Source: Sciurus carolinensis
Lineage: Eukaryota > Chordata > Mammalia > Rodentia > Sciuridae
Reading direction: 5' to 3'
DNA length: 64,000 nucleotides
NCBI RefSeq assembly: GCF_902686445.1
Contig: NC_062217.1
Span: forward strand, 175,835,598 to 175,899,597
Part shown: in pieces, positions 12,901 through 24,900 of the stretch
Numbering within the stretch: position 1 is the stretch's first letter
Layout: every line of letters starts with the position of its first letter
Translations under genes and position numbers: made by a program
The notes under the pieces: generated by a model
What the model saw: the letters and a program-made list of their open reading frames with translations, nothing else
What the model was told of the DNA's origin: nothing
Database searches by the model: none

Positions 12901-15900
12901 TGGTGTCAGTGACGCCCTCTGGCCCGCCTGACGTGGGGAGCTGAGTGCTGGCCTCGGTGCTGGGTCCTGGGGCACACAGGAGCCCTTGCTGTGCTCTCCC
13001 TGCAGGAGGGAGGGCTGTCTGCGCCTCCACCTGTGGTGACCTCTGTCTCCTTTTCTCCTCCCAGAATCATCGACCAGCGATTCGAGAAAGTTTCCTACTT
13101 TGTCTTTGGCGACTTCAACTTCCGCCTGGATTCCAAGTCCGTCGTAGAGGTAGGCAGTATGACCTCCCCTTCAGGCCTGGGTGGAGTGAGAAGAGGTCAG
13201 AGGGGTGTCTATTTGCAGGCGACTCCCATGGTACCGCTTTCGCTGGTTATGCTGTCAAGGCAAAAGCTCCTAGTAAACAGATTCTTACGCCAGAGGAGGG
13301 GTCTTTTCCAATTACATGTCAGCTTTTTGTTGTTGTTATGGGTATTTTTTGTACTGGGGATTGAATCCAGAGAGAGGGGCTTAGCCACTGAGCCACATCC
13401 CCCGCACTTTTAATGTTTTATTTTGAGATAGGTTCTTGCTATGTTGCTCAGGGTCTTGCTAAGTTACCGAGGCTGGCTTTGAACTTGTAATCCTCCTGCC
13501 TCAACCTCCTGTCCTGTTGAGATTACAGGTGCATGTCACTGTGTCTGGCTAGAAGCCCATTTTAAATTTTGTATTTCCCTGTCTGCAGACTGGTTGTTCC
13601 ATTTGATTTAATAAGCCATTGCTGTCTCTCAGTCTTTGGGAACTCAGAGACCACACTGGCTACTCACCCATCAGGCACTGGGTCCCCATTGACCATGAAA
13701 TTGGCAAGAGTGTGGCCCAGAGATGAGCAGCACTGAGGTCAGTAGGAAGTGGTGTGGCCAGGGTGTGCCACCAAAGGAAGCAGGTTCCACGGCATGGACA
13801 CAGGACTACCTTCCTCCACGGTGAGGTCTGCAGCAGGTGGGTGCTGGCCTTCCATCCTCAGTTCTGGAGTGGCAGGCTGAGGGCTCTGCCTGCTCCTGGC
13901 TGTTCCCAGTTCCCGTGTGGTGGTGGGCTGTACCACCTCCCAGGTAGTAGCAAGGGAGAGGGCAGAAAGCAAATCACCCAGCACCCCACCCATACCCATG
14001 CGGCACGTGGGCCAAGCCCGTGGCTTCCAGCCTGAGCCTAGCCGGCCCTTTAGGAGCAGGGTGTGGCACAGCACAGACTGGGGCCACACACAGCAGGAGC
14101 AGCGTGGAGACATGCATCGCCTTGATTAGTATTCCTGGTAACCTTCCATCCTTGGTGGAGAATCATTTCTTAAGGGCAGAGCTGAGCAGTCGCGGGCCTG
14201 TCCTCTGTCTCGCTTTGGTTAATGGAGATAAGTGACATGCTGGTACAACCCTCTTCCCTTCCTGTGTAATTGAGCCGAGGGCACATTGTGAAGTGGGCCT
14301 CGGCATACCCGTGTGTGCATCCTGTGCATACTGGGTTGCACAGGTGGTTTCCCTGGATGCTCAGTGGTGCCTGGCAGGGATCAGCTTCACCTGGCCTGGA
14401 GGAGGAGGAGGAGAGCTGCCGCCAGGTCTTCTCTGCTGGAAGCCGATGTCGGGAACCCTGGCAGCAGGAGCGGGGCCTGCCCTGTGGAAACCTTGGCTAC
14501 ATCCCACTCTGTTCAAACATGCTACAGGAGACTGTAGCCCTCACTGGGTCCCTCGCCTGTGGAAACTGAGCCTGGGGACTGAAAGCCACAGTTCCCAGCC
14601 TCGACTATCACTGCACACCTCTGAGCCTGGTCCCTGGACTGCCGCTTGAGACCACGACTGCACCTCTGCTGACCGAGTGGCTCCCCGTTCAGAGGCCTCT
14701 GCTCCTAGCAGAGTGGCCGGTGGAAAGCCACAACTGGCCAGTGCAGAGCTACCCGCGGTTAAGAAGTCAGAGGAGCTTCAAGTGTCCTGGAGCAAGTGTC
14801 ACAAGAAAGGGCAGCCTGTTGTGCCCAGGTGGAAGCCTCACCAGGTGGGCGTCCCAGCCTGCCATGAAGGAGTGCGTCTCTGTGGACAGTGGTGGAGTCG
14901 GGCAGCTGCGTCTGCAGGGCTTCCGGGACAGGCTGGACTTGCGTGCTGTGGTCACTGCCCAGCGGGAGGAGTCCGCCAGCTTTCCTCCTCCCTCTCTGCA
15001 GGGCTACTGACTGGTGTAGAGCTGCCCTGGTTGCTGGCTTTCCAGTGAAGCGCAGCAGTGGGAGTCTGCCTGTGCCCCTTGGTCCCCTGGCCCCTGTGCT
15101 CCGCTCTCTGCCTCTGTCTCCCAGTGCCAGTGATCTGCCCACCAGGGCTGCGTGAACTAGGGCTGTGTGAGCACGTTGTGGTAGACCTGGCACTGGCGAG
15201 TGGATGCCCTTTGCCCCAGTAGGGAGGCCAGCAAGACCCACAGCAGCATCCCTGCCTGCTTGGCATCAAGGTGACCCTAAGGAGATCAATTAATGCTGGG
15301 GAGGGCATCTGTCTGCCCTGCCAGCATCCAGGTGAGGCCTTGTTGGCTGCTACACTGGGGAACCCTGGGTTAATTGTGCTGGGGAGGCCACGTGTAGATG
15401 GGGCAGCTATGTGCCTTAGGCCACTGTCACAGGGCGTGGCAGGCAGGTGAGACCCCATCTTCCAGTGTGTGGCCCCCCTGAGGCCCTTGGGAAAGCACCA
15501 GGCAACCCCACTCTCAGCTGCACAAGGCTCACAGCCTCTTCTTAGTGCCATTTCAGTGGGTAATCCAGGGTCCTCAGGACCCATGAACACTGTGTTGTGG
15601 ATTCACCTCCTGGGCTGCCTGGACTCCTCAGCAGTGTTTAAGTTGTGGAACCATCTGGGAACTAACTAGCAGATCAGCCCTGTGGAGGGCAAGGTGCAGC
15701 TCCCAGCTGCAGGTCACCTTGGACAGGACGTCTACCAGTGTGCCCCAGGTCTCCACAGCCCCCTGACACCACGTGGTTAACTTTGTAGAGTTTATAGCTC
15801 TGGGAAGGAGTGGCTTCTGAGCACATGCTCTTTAAGACACCCACAGTGACGTGTTCACACTTCACTTGAGCATCATGGAAGACTGAGTTAAGGGAGGGAA

Positions 15901-18900
15901 AGAACAGCCATCTCCAGAAACGGTTTCTCTGCAGCTCAGGCAGGACTTTCCCGCAGGACTGCTCAGGCCCAGCTTGCTCAGGGGCTGTCCTCAGTCTTGT
16001 TTGTAGCACGTGCCTCCTGCTCTGTCCCTGCGCAACTGCACCTGCAGCAGCCTCAAGACGGTGGGGTCCCGTGGGCGTCCAGGAGCCACACTTGAAACCT
16101 CACTTCAGCTCACGTCTCGGCGGCGCGTCTCAGGCTTGCGTGCCCGCAGGCCTGGACCATTCCCGCAGAGACGTGGGCGCCATGGTGCTGGACTGGAGGC
16201 CCCTCTGTGCGACTGCATCCCAAGGTGCTCCCCACCCTGTCCTTGCTGGTCTCAGAACCATGGCGCTGAGCGTGCCCCGTGTGGGGTCCACTTGCCTCTC
16301 TCAGCACCCCAGGTGTAGTGTCATCTCACTCAGGACGAGGGGCAGTGCCATGTGGCCTTCCGTGTGGATCCCAGGGGCAGGAGGGGCCTGGTCCCCAGGA
16401 GAGCGGAGAGTATGCAGCAGGGCAGAGGAGGTCCGCGCGGCTCCCCCACTGAGAATGCTCACCCCAAGCCATTGCTGCTGGTGCCTGTGCAGCTGGCGAG
16501 AGGGAGGTGGGAGGCGGGAGGCGGCAGGCTGTGCGCCCAGAGCTCTGGACCTCAGAGGGTCATCTGCTGGGGGGCACTGTCCCCACTCCTACGTTGGCCA
16601 CCACCACCTGAACGTGCTGAATGCCTCAGGAGTGTGGCACAGCCTGGTGTGTCTGCAGTGTCCTCAGATGGGACAGCTCGCCCTGAGTGGCAGTGGCTGC
16701 TCGGCACCTGCCGTCCCCAGCATGCCACCTGCTGGCAACAGCTATTTGTGTGGCTGGTGGGTTCTGGCTGATGGCCCAAGAGAAGCCCAAGGCTCCTTGT
16801 TCTGGCTATTAATTTGGCACCTGCAAAGGAGTGGGAGGAAGATCAGTGGTTTTTAACTGAATTATTTGCTCGATAAACAAACAGATGCATCTTAGATCCA
16901 GACATTAATTGTTGGAGAGGTTTTTAGGCTCTTTAAAACCTATGGATAGCTCCTGTTCGTTTGGCAAATAAAAATGATCTTTAGTTACATTTTGAACATA
17001 CTTTATGAGCTAGGTAAGCAGGCTTGATGGGAAGCATGGACTCTGACTTTCAGGGTAGTTTTATTTCAGAATTGTTCAGGCACGTGAGGCCTGCAGCTCT
17101 GGGGTGGAGACCTCTCCCTCCTGTCATCAGCTGGCATCATCTGCCCTTGAAAACCCCTTGGTGCACAGGAGGTCCCCCATACCACTTCCCTGGAGCCTCC
17201 CAGGCTGTATCTTCCAAGCCACCCATCCTTTCTTCTTCCCACCATGTTCTGTCAAGAAGGAAGGAGAACCAGTCTCAGGAACAGCCCCCAAAACGGTGCC
17301 TGAGGATCCTATAGGACGTTACAGCTCCATGCAGGCTCAGCCACAGGAGGGCTCCAACCATGATGCCCCGAAGTGGCCATATTGGGATGCCACATGCCCA
17401 CAGCTTTAGACCCATTCCTTGGGAGCAAGAGAAGGAAGCCACACCCAGCCTTGGTCCCTTGCTCTTGGGAACATGTGCCCTCAGTGTGGGTGGGTCACTC
17501 CCAAGTGTTCTCAGACTGCCTGAGGTCAGAGTGAGAAGAGGAAGGGTGCACTGCGCTTCCCTAGAGAGGCAGTGCTTCAGTGGGTGTCGGGTGCTGAGTG
17601 CAGCCCTGCCCCGGTCTGTTCTGCAGTGCAGCACACTGGTATGGCGTGTAGGCTGGGTGGGTGTCCTCTCAAGTTGGAGCCAGCTTTTCTCCTGCAGCGG
17701 AGGGTAATGCCTTAGTGGTGAGGTTTTGCTTCACCCCGCTGTGTCCTGGGCTGCACAGAACCATGCCTGCTCCATCTTTTTTCTGTTCTGCTTCCTGTGC
17801 TGCTGCTGAGGCTCTGGGGGGCAGGCCCATCCCATGACCTGCCCTGTGGAGTGCTCAGGATACCTGAGCAGGCTGTGACACTTCATGCTCTCTGGCAAGA
17901 TTCATCAAAGGTTAATTAAATCCATCTCCTAAACAATGAGGGCCAATGAGCCGGTGCCCAGCCACAGTAAATCAAATGCACTCAGTGCAGCAATTGTTCA
18001 TCTTGCTGTTAGGGCGGGGTCTGGGATGGGGACCAGGCTCGGCCCCAGTAGCTCTGGGAGCATGGCGGGGAACTGCTCCTCATCTGCAGCGGACAGAGGT
18101 CCACAGGGGTTGGATGGGTCTGCCAGAGTCCCTCCCACCTCGCCTGTGAAAGGGGCTCTGTATGTGCAAAACCAAGCGCTCTGTCCTCTGGAACCAGCAG
18201 CTCCTAGTGTTTCAGATGCAAATGAATGCAGGCTTGCTTGCAGAGCAGAACTGAAACGATGACACTGATCAGATTTGGCACTGCTTAAGCCGTAATTAAA
18301 ACACACACAGATTAAACACCGTCATCTCGTGCCGCCTAATAGACCTGTGTGTCGTTACGCTGACGAATAGTGCAGTCTCCAGCTCAGGCCTGCTGGGGGA
18401 TTGTTGGGAGGATATGTTTTACGCCTTGCGCAGTGGCAGCTGGCAGCTGGAGCGCTCAGCTGGTCATGGTGACGCATGGTGACAGCGGTACCAGGCGCAC
18501 CCATCTCCGGGTGGCCTGGCCATGCCACACCTGCTGTCCATCACCTCCTGACAGTGGCAGTGATGGATGTGTTTTGGGGGACTTGTGGCCGTTTTCAAAA
18601 ATTAGTTGCCAGTTGCTGACAGGTATGTGCATGGAGCCAGCTGGACCTGTCGAAGAGCAGGGTCCTGTGAGGACTGCGACTGTCCTAGCCGTTCCGGGCA
18701 GAGCGTCCTGGGTGCAGCTTTCACAGCAGCCCTGAAGGAAGGCCCCGCTTTGGCTCTGGCCTTGGGAGAGGATTGCCTTGTGTCTACTGTCACCTCCACT
18801 ATGTGGGAAGACCATGGCCAGCAGGAGCTGCCAGCCTGGTGGCATGAAGCCTGGCACTCCTGGTTTCCAGGGCTGTAATAGCCATGTAGACAGCCGCACA

Positions 18901-21900
18901 CTCCTCCCGGGAGGCCTCTGAGGACCCCTGGCTACTTTTGCACCTGCCCGTGAGCTTCCCTGTGCGGCTACTGTTGGAGTACAGCTTGCACATGCTCACC
19001 CAGGCCTTGTGGAGCCACTTTGCCAGGCCTTCTGCACAAAGATCCCTCGGCCCAGAACACAGTAGACACAGGCAAGGCCACCAGCCAGAGGCCTGGGCTC
19101 TCGTATCCATTGTGACTCCCTCAGAGACTCGCCTGGCAGGGGCAGCTGTGGGGATTCTTGCTGGCCTTGTGCTCGTGCCTAGGAATGAAACGCCTTCAGG
19201 AGCAACTGCTGGGTCTCTGTGCGTCTGCCTCAGCCTCAGCCTACCAGCCTGTGGCAGCCCTGTGCGATTCAGGGTTTTGCCCTGATGCAGCCATGGATGT
19301 GGGAACCTAGGACTCGGTGTGCCAGCGTGGCTGTGTTGGGGGCCGTTGGAAGGGCCATCCACTGCAGGAAGTCTGCTGGGATGCCCTCCACAGGCCTGGA
19401 CCTGACCACTGATGTGGAGTGGGCCTGAGCATGTGTGACCTGCGCTCTTGTGCCCCGTCACCAGGCCTCAAGCACTTCATTCACTGGACTCCACAGCACC
19501 ACTGATGTGGAGTGGGCCTGAGCATGTGTGACCTGCGCTCCTGTGCCCCGTCACCAGGCCTCAAGCACTTCATTCACTGGACTCCACAGCACCACTGATG
19601 TGGAGTGGGCCTGAGCGTGTGTGACCTGCGCTCCTGTGCCCCGTCACCAGGCCTCAAGCACTTCATTCACTGGACTCCACAGCACTCCACAGAAGCGTCC
19701 CCTTCCTCTCCAGCTGCAGTGCCCTCAGGTCAGCGACTGGGCACTGGGGGATGGAGTCAGGATGATGGTCCTCAACAGGTGTGCAAGCACACTTCTGCTC
19801 ACCTTGAATGTTTGCTTAGAGAAATTGCAGCAGGCACTCATTTAAATCATTAAACTTGTTTTTAAAAGACCGACTTAAAGAAAGACCTCTGTTGGACTGT
19901 TATCATGTAGGACCTGTGATGTGACATTGCTGGAATGTCACACTGCATTATTATTTTTGGTACTGGGGATTGAGCCAGGGGCACTCTACTACCTAGCTAA
20001 TTCCCAGCCCCTTTTATTTTGTATTTCAGAACAGGGTCTTGCTAAGTTGCAAGGCTGGCCTGGAACTTGACATCCTCCCACCTCAGCATGATTCCCTGGG
20101 GTAACAGATGTGGCCACTGTGCTCAGCTGTTACACTGAATTATAGCAGCTACTCTTATATTCTGGGGTTTTCCTCTAGGAAGATTACTTTGCACACTTTA
20201 GCCAGTCAACATTTCTAACAGGTAGGGTGACATAAAAAATCCCATTTCATAGGAAAAGAAGACAGAAGAATTTGGTGCCCCCTCTTCTTTCCCAGGACTC
20301 TGCACAGGAGCTGGATCTGTTCACTGCTCACTGAGGGGGTCTCTCCCCCACGCATACGCCCTGCCTGGCCCCACTGTGGTGCTTGCACACCTCTGTGCAA
20401 GGCCAGGCCTGTTCTCTGTCTACCCTCCCTCTCCCCACCTGCTGAGCCTGAGGGGTCAGACCATGACCTGCTGCAGGTGAGCCTCAGGAAATGCACAGTG
20501 CCCTCCCTGGGTGGGTTTTGGTGGTGCTGCCCAGGCTACGTGAGCACCATGTCCATCCTGCCCAGCTGCTGGGGAGCTGGGGACCAGTCCTGGAAGAGGA
20601 GATGAAGCGTCTTTATGGCACGCTGTTCTGGGTGAACACTTGGCAGTGTGTGGTGAGGAGAAGGAAGGGTGCTGACACCAACAGCTGGTGGGCAGCAGTG
20701 TCAGGGCAGGGGGGTTCCTTAGCCAGCAGTGATGGTTTTCTCTGATCTTCAAAAAGTGGAATTTTCCTACAGGAGTAGAAGTAGGTGAACTGGAGTGGAG
20801 CCTGGGGACCCGTCCTAACAGACACAGGAGGCAGTTGGCCCCCAGGCCCCTTCACACTGGGAAGACCACCTTCTCTAAAAGCCCGGGAATGGTCATCACG
20901 GGTGCCCACTTTGCACCGTGCCTTCCCTGGTTTTGTTGCAGGTTGGCGTGCCCAGCGAGCCCTGCCTGAGAACTGCCCTGCAACTCTAGCTGCAGCCCCC
21001 ACCTTCCTAGCTGTCCCTGAGCGTCCCCCAGGGCCAGGCAGAGCTTGCCTGAGTTTGCATTGAAATGTGTAGGCCCTGGGGTTTGGACGTCAGGGTGAGG
21101 GTGTGCTGTTCACCAGGACCACTGGTACTGTGGTGATCTGCACCTTGTCCTGCTAAGAGGTCACACGCCTGGCCCCGTTAGCCTAAGTCCGAACAGGCCA
21201 AGATTCACCATGATGCCTGGGGTCAGAGATGCAGCACCTGCGGTCTGGCCACAGACTGCTCACTGCCCCCTTCCAGCTCCCTGGGCCTCGTGACCCCCAC
21301 TTGAACCATGGGGCCCGGCACACAGGAAGCCACAGCCCTGGGGAGCCAGCTTGGGACCATTTTGTGTGCCCTCTAGTCCTGCTGCTGCTTTTAAACGTTG
21401 CTCCTGAGTAGGAATTGCCCTTGCCAGTTCCCTGCGGGCTTCTTAGCTCTGCAGGGGTCTGGTGGCCCCTCTGTGACAGTGTCTGCCAGGGCCTGGGGTC
21501 TGGTCTCCGCCTCATGTGACTTGGTGTCGGCAGCCATCGTAGGTGCCTCTGTTGCATGCCTGCTAACTTAGGCATGCAGGCCGTGCTCATCCCAAAGATG
21601 GATGTTCGGAGAATCTGCTGGGATACTGTTTTCTGGGCATGTTTGTCAAACCTTCAAATCACCAGTGAGGATGCAAATTTTAAAGCCATGGGTTTCCATC
21701 TCTGAGCTAGCAGTTAAATGACCGGCTAGTTAACCTCATATTCTACTGCATGAGTATGTGTAAGACTTGAGAAGATGTCTTCATGCGTTAGATCTAGGAA
21801 CAGGTTGTCACCTGGGACAGACATTGCTGACTTGGTGTTCCTAAACTCATGGGCACCCAAGTTCTACAGTGTGTCTGTCAGAATTTAAGGTTCAATTCTT

Positions 21901-24900
21901 AAATTCACTGTGCAGTGGCCTTCACTTAAACCTGGAACCTTCCCATGCTGGCAGTTGCTGGGATCAGTGGTGTTCTGAGATGCCTTGGCCCTTGATTCCG
22001 TCTGTGAAGCCAACACATCCATGCTCGTTGGAGCCGGTGGAAGCCCGGGGCCTCGGTGGTGCACTGCCAGGTGCAGCAGTGCGTGTGAACTTCAGCATTC
22101 CCAGGAGGACTGTTGGAAAGCGGAAGGACTCTGCGCTCTCTCCCTCTGCTTCCTGGAGGCACTTTCCAGATCCGAGCTTCGCAGACATTCACTCGTTCAC
22201 TCAGGCTCCCTCCCACTCCTCTCTCCCCTCCCTGCCCCTCCCAGCCCTCTCCCCCTCCCTCACCTCTCCCCTCTTAGTCATTTTTGAGGTGGGGGGGTCG
22301 GGGATTCGTGGGCCCTTGCGCGTGCTAGCGAGCGCTCTGCGAAGTGAGCCATTTCTTCAGCTCCTCTCTTAGTCTTAACTGCTGTGCCGCAGCCTGGCTC
22401 ATCCGCCCAGTTTCACTGTCCTTTAATCTTCCCTGTTTTTCACTGAAGTCTTAGGGATTGTGGCTCAGATTCTAGTAAATTGCAGTCAGGAGAAGCCAAC
22501 AGAGCCTGCAAATGACCTTGAACACAGCTCAGATGCCTTCCTCCCATCTAGAATCCAGGATGAACCTGAGAGAAAGCACATCAAGTGAGACTCATGACCC
22601 TGTTACGTTCCCTGCTGAGAGTTGTCATGGACAGGGGCCTGCTTCCCTTGGTCCGTTTCTTTAAACTGTCGAAGACATTGTTTTACAAGCGTTTCCTTTC
22701 AGATGTCCTGGAACATCTGTGTGGGGCTGAAGTTTGGCCTAGCCAGCCTGGCCGCTCTGGTCCCCTTTGTCCCTGGGCCTTTGTCCCGATTTCATGCTAT
22801 CAGAGGGTCTGCGTGTTTTCCTCATGAACTTGTCAGAGGGATAAAAGCTGAGGAGCGGGGTCACGTGGAGAGGGGTGGGCACGAACAATTGGTAGAGTGT
22901 ATGTGTAGGCCCAGCCCCGGCCGCTCCTGGACCCCGTGGGGGGTGAGCACAGGCTGGGCTCGCCCTCCTTCCTCCCCTCAGCACCCCACGGGCACCCCTT
23001 GAAGGCCGCAGGGTGCCAGCAGGCGGTTGCTGGGGTCCAGCTCTCCTTCAAGGGCCTTCCCTGCCTTTGCTGTGAGGGAGGTAAGCGACGGTCAGGACTG
23101 GTGCAGCCTGAGGCACTCCCTGGAAGTGGCCTCCAGCTCAGACCTGACCTTCTCTCAGCCGTGGGTGTCAAAGACGCGCTCCAAGGCTGACCCCAGGACT
23201 CCGTCAGGCCACTCAGGGCTCTGGCTGCAGGGCCCATGGAGCTGTCTGGTTGGAGTGCCTACACATAGTGGCACAGGCCATGGCTGAGTGGTTCCGAGTT
23301 CCGATCTTACCACCACGGCCGGCCTCGTCTGTCCTCGTGGCCTGCGCAGAGCGGGAGGAGCCGAGTGCTGCCGTGGCCGTCTCGAGGATTGCCTCGCCTG
23401 GTTGTTCTCCAGTTTAAGGCTGACTTTGGACTTGAGGACTCACTCGTGGCTGCTCTGCAGATGTGTCAGAACCGGCCACCCTGGTGCCCCTGTGGCCTCT
23501 TGCAGGAGAGACTGTCCACACGGTGGGCTGTGGGTGTGTGACTTGCCTTCTCAAGTGCCCGGCAGGTGTGGTCGCCGCATGGTGCCTCTAGGAGGTCCCA
23601 GGCTGTGTTCGGGTCGCACTGCTTTGTGGTCACGTAACTGTCGACTTTCTGCCCCTTGGGGAGGTGATGACAGTGGGCAGCGTCCAGCTGTGGTGGGGCC
23701 AGGAGCCTCTGGTGCCTTCAGCAGCTAAACAGTGGCTGCTGGCCTTCATCTGCCCACTGAAGTCAGGATGGGACTGGGCCCCGCCTCTGTGCTGCCACTG
23801 GTGAAAGACAGGACCACCCAACAATGGCACCACCAACCCCTCCCCAGGTGTTGTCCTGGACCAGAGTGGGGTGTGGTGGCCCCAGGTCCCGGCCACGTGT
23901 GTCCAGGAGCCCTCCGCCAGCCTGCCATGCTCCCCTGGCCAGAGCCAGCGACTAGAGAAGCCAACAGGAGGAGGCTGGTCCTTCTGTGCCGCCCTGGCCA
24001 GGCTGCTCTGGTGGCTCCAGGGGGCTGTACAGGGCCACCGGCACGAGGCCTGCAGCACAGCACCCTGCGGCCTGCAGCCTCTGACCCGGGTGGCTGGCTC
24101 CCCTTCCGAGCTCTTCACGCCTCCTTCCAGGAAGGCGCTGGTACGGCGGCGGCAGCAGGCAGCGCTCCTGTCCCACCAAGGGCCCTTCAGTACCAACCAC
24201 GCCTCCCTCCGAGTCACACCTCACGGTGCTCTCCCAGGTGGGAAGAGGCCGCCTGGGGACGCACCTGGGCTGCTCTGCCCCTGAGCAGCACAGGCCACGG
24301 CTGTGCCGGGCGCACCCCATGTCCGTCCTGGTCCCCCAGGCTGGGCCCGCATCGCCCTCTCCACGGCTCACACCACAGTTTCTGCCTCAGTCCAGGCCAG
24401 TTTTTCTGCTGCTGCCTACTGTCCCCGTCCCTGCTGTGGTCCTCCCTTATCTCCTTGTTCTCCTCTGCTGGCCCTCCCAGCCCCTGCCCATGTCCCCCAG
24501 TGCTACCCGCAGCCTCTCCTGGTGCCCAGCCCACCCAGTCCTGGCCTGCCCCTCCTGCTCTTCCTCCAGGAGCACTCACTAGCTGCCCACCCAGACAGCC
24601 CACTGACTCCGGGCAGGCACTGTGTCCACTAGCTCTCCACAGAACCCCGCAGAGCATGGAGGATGCACATGCGACATGCACAGGTGGTGGCTGGACGCTG
24701 AGGGCAGCTGTGCCCACCCCAGCCCTGGCACTGGTAACAGAGGGCATGCTCAGCAGGGGCATCGCCTGGGATCCCTGTCTGCCTGTCCTGGGCACCGCTC
24801 ATCAGTGAGCCAGCTGCTGGTGAGGCAGATCAGGATGCTTCCTGCCATGGTCCCCGTGCCCTGGAGAGAGTCCTGACTCTGACCCACACTGAGCAGCTCA

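Larger units (their letters stand above)
2392..13064 (+). other. INPP5A: INPP5A intron, 10.7 kb
   Basis: Large intron holding a 44-48 bp minisatellite (3311-3478), an inverted ID-like SINE (5905-5976), three AT-rich candidate conserved elements (6400-6620, 8555-8735, 10915-11117), a B1-ID SINE (11118-11328) and A-rich and T-rich runs. The remainder is GC-rich single-copy-looking sequence with no gene I can support. Confidence 0.8.

Noticed and set aside
23732..24808. 358-codon open frame on the + strand in an INPP5A intron
   Set aside because: Composition is Pro/Ala/Gly/Ser-rich as expected from GC-rich intron. Overlapping frames on the other strand are equally long, and no domain is recognisable.
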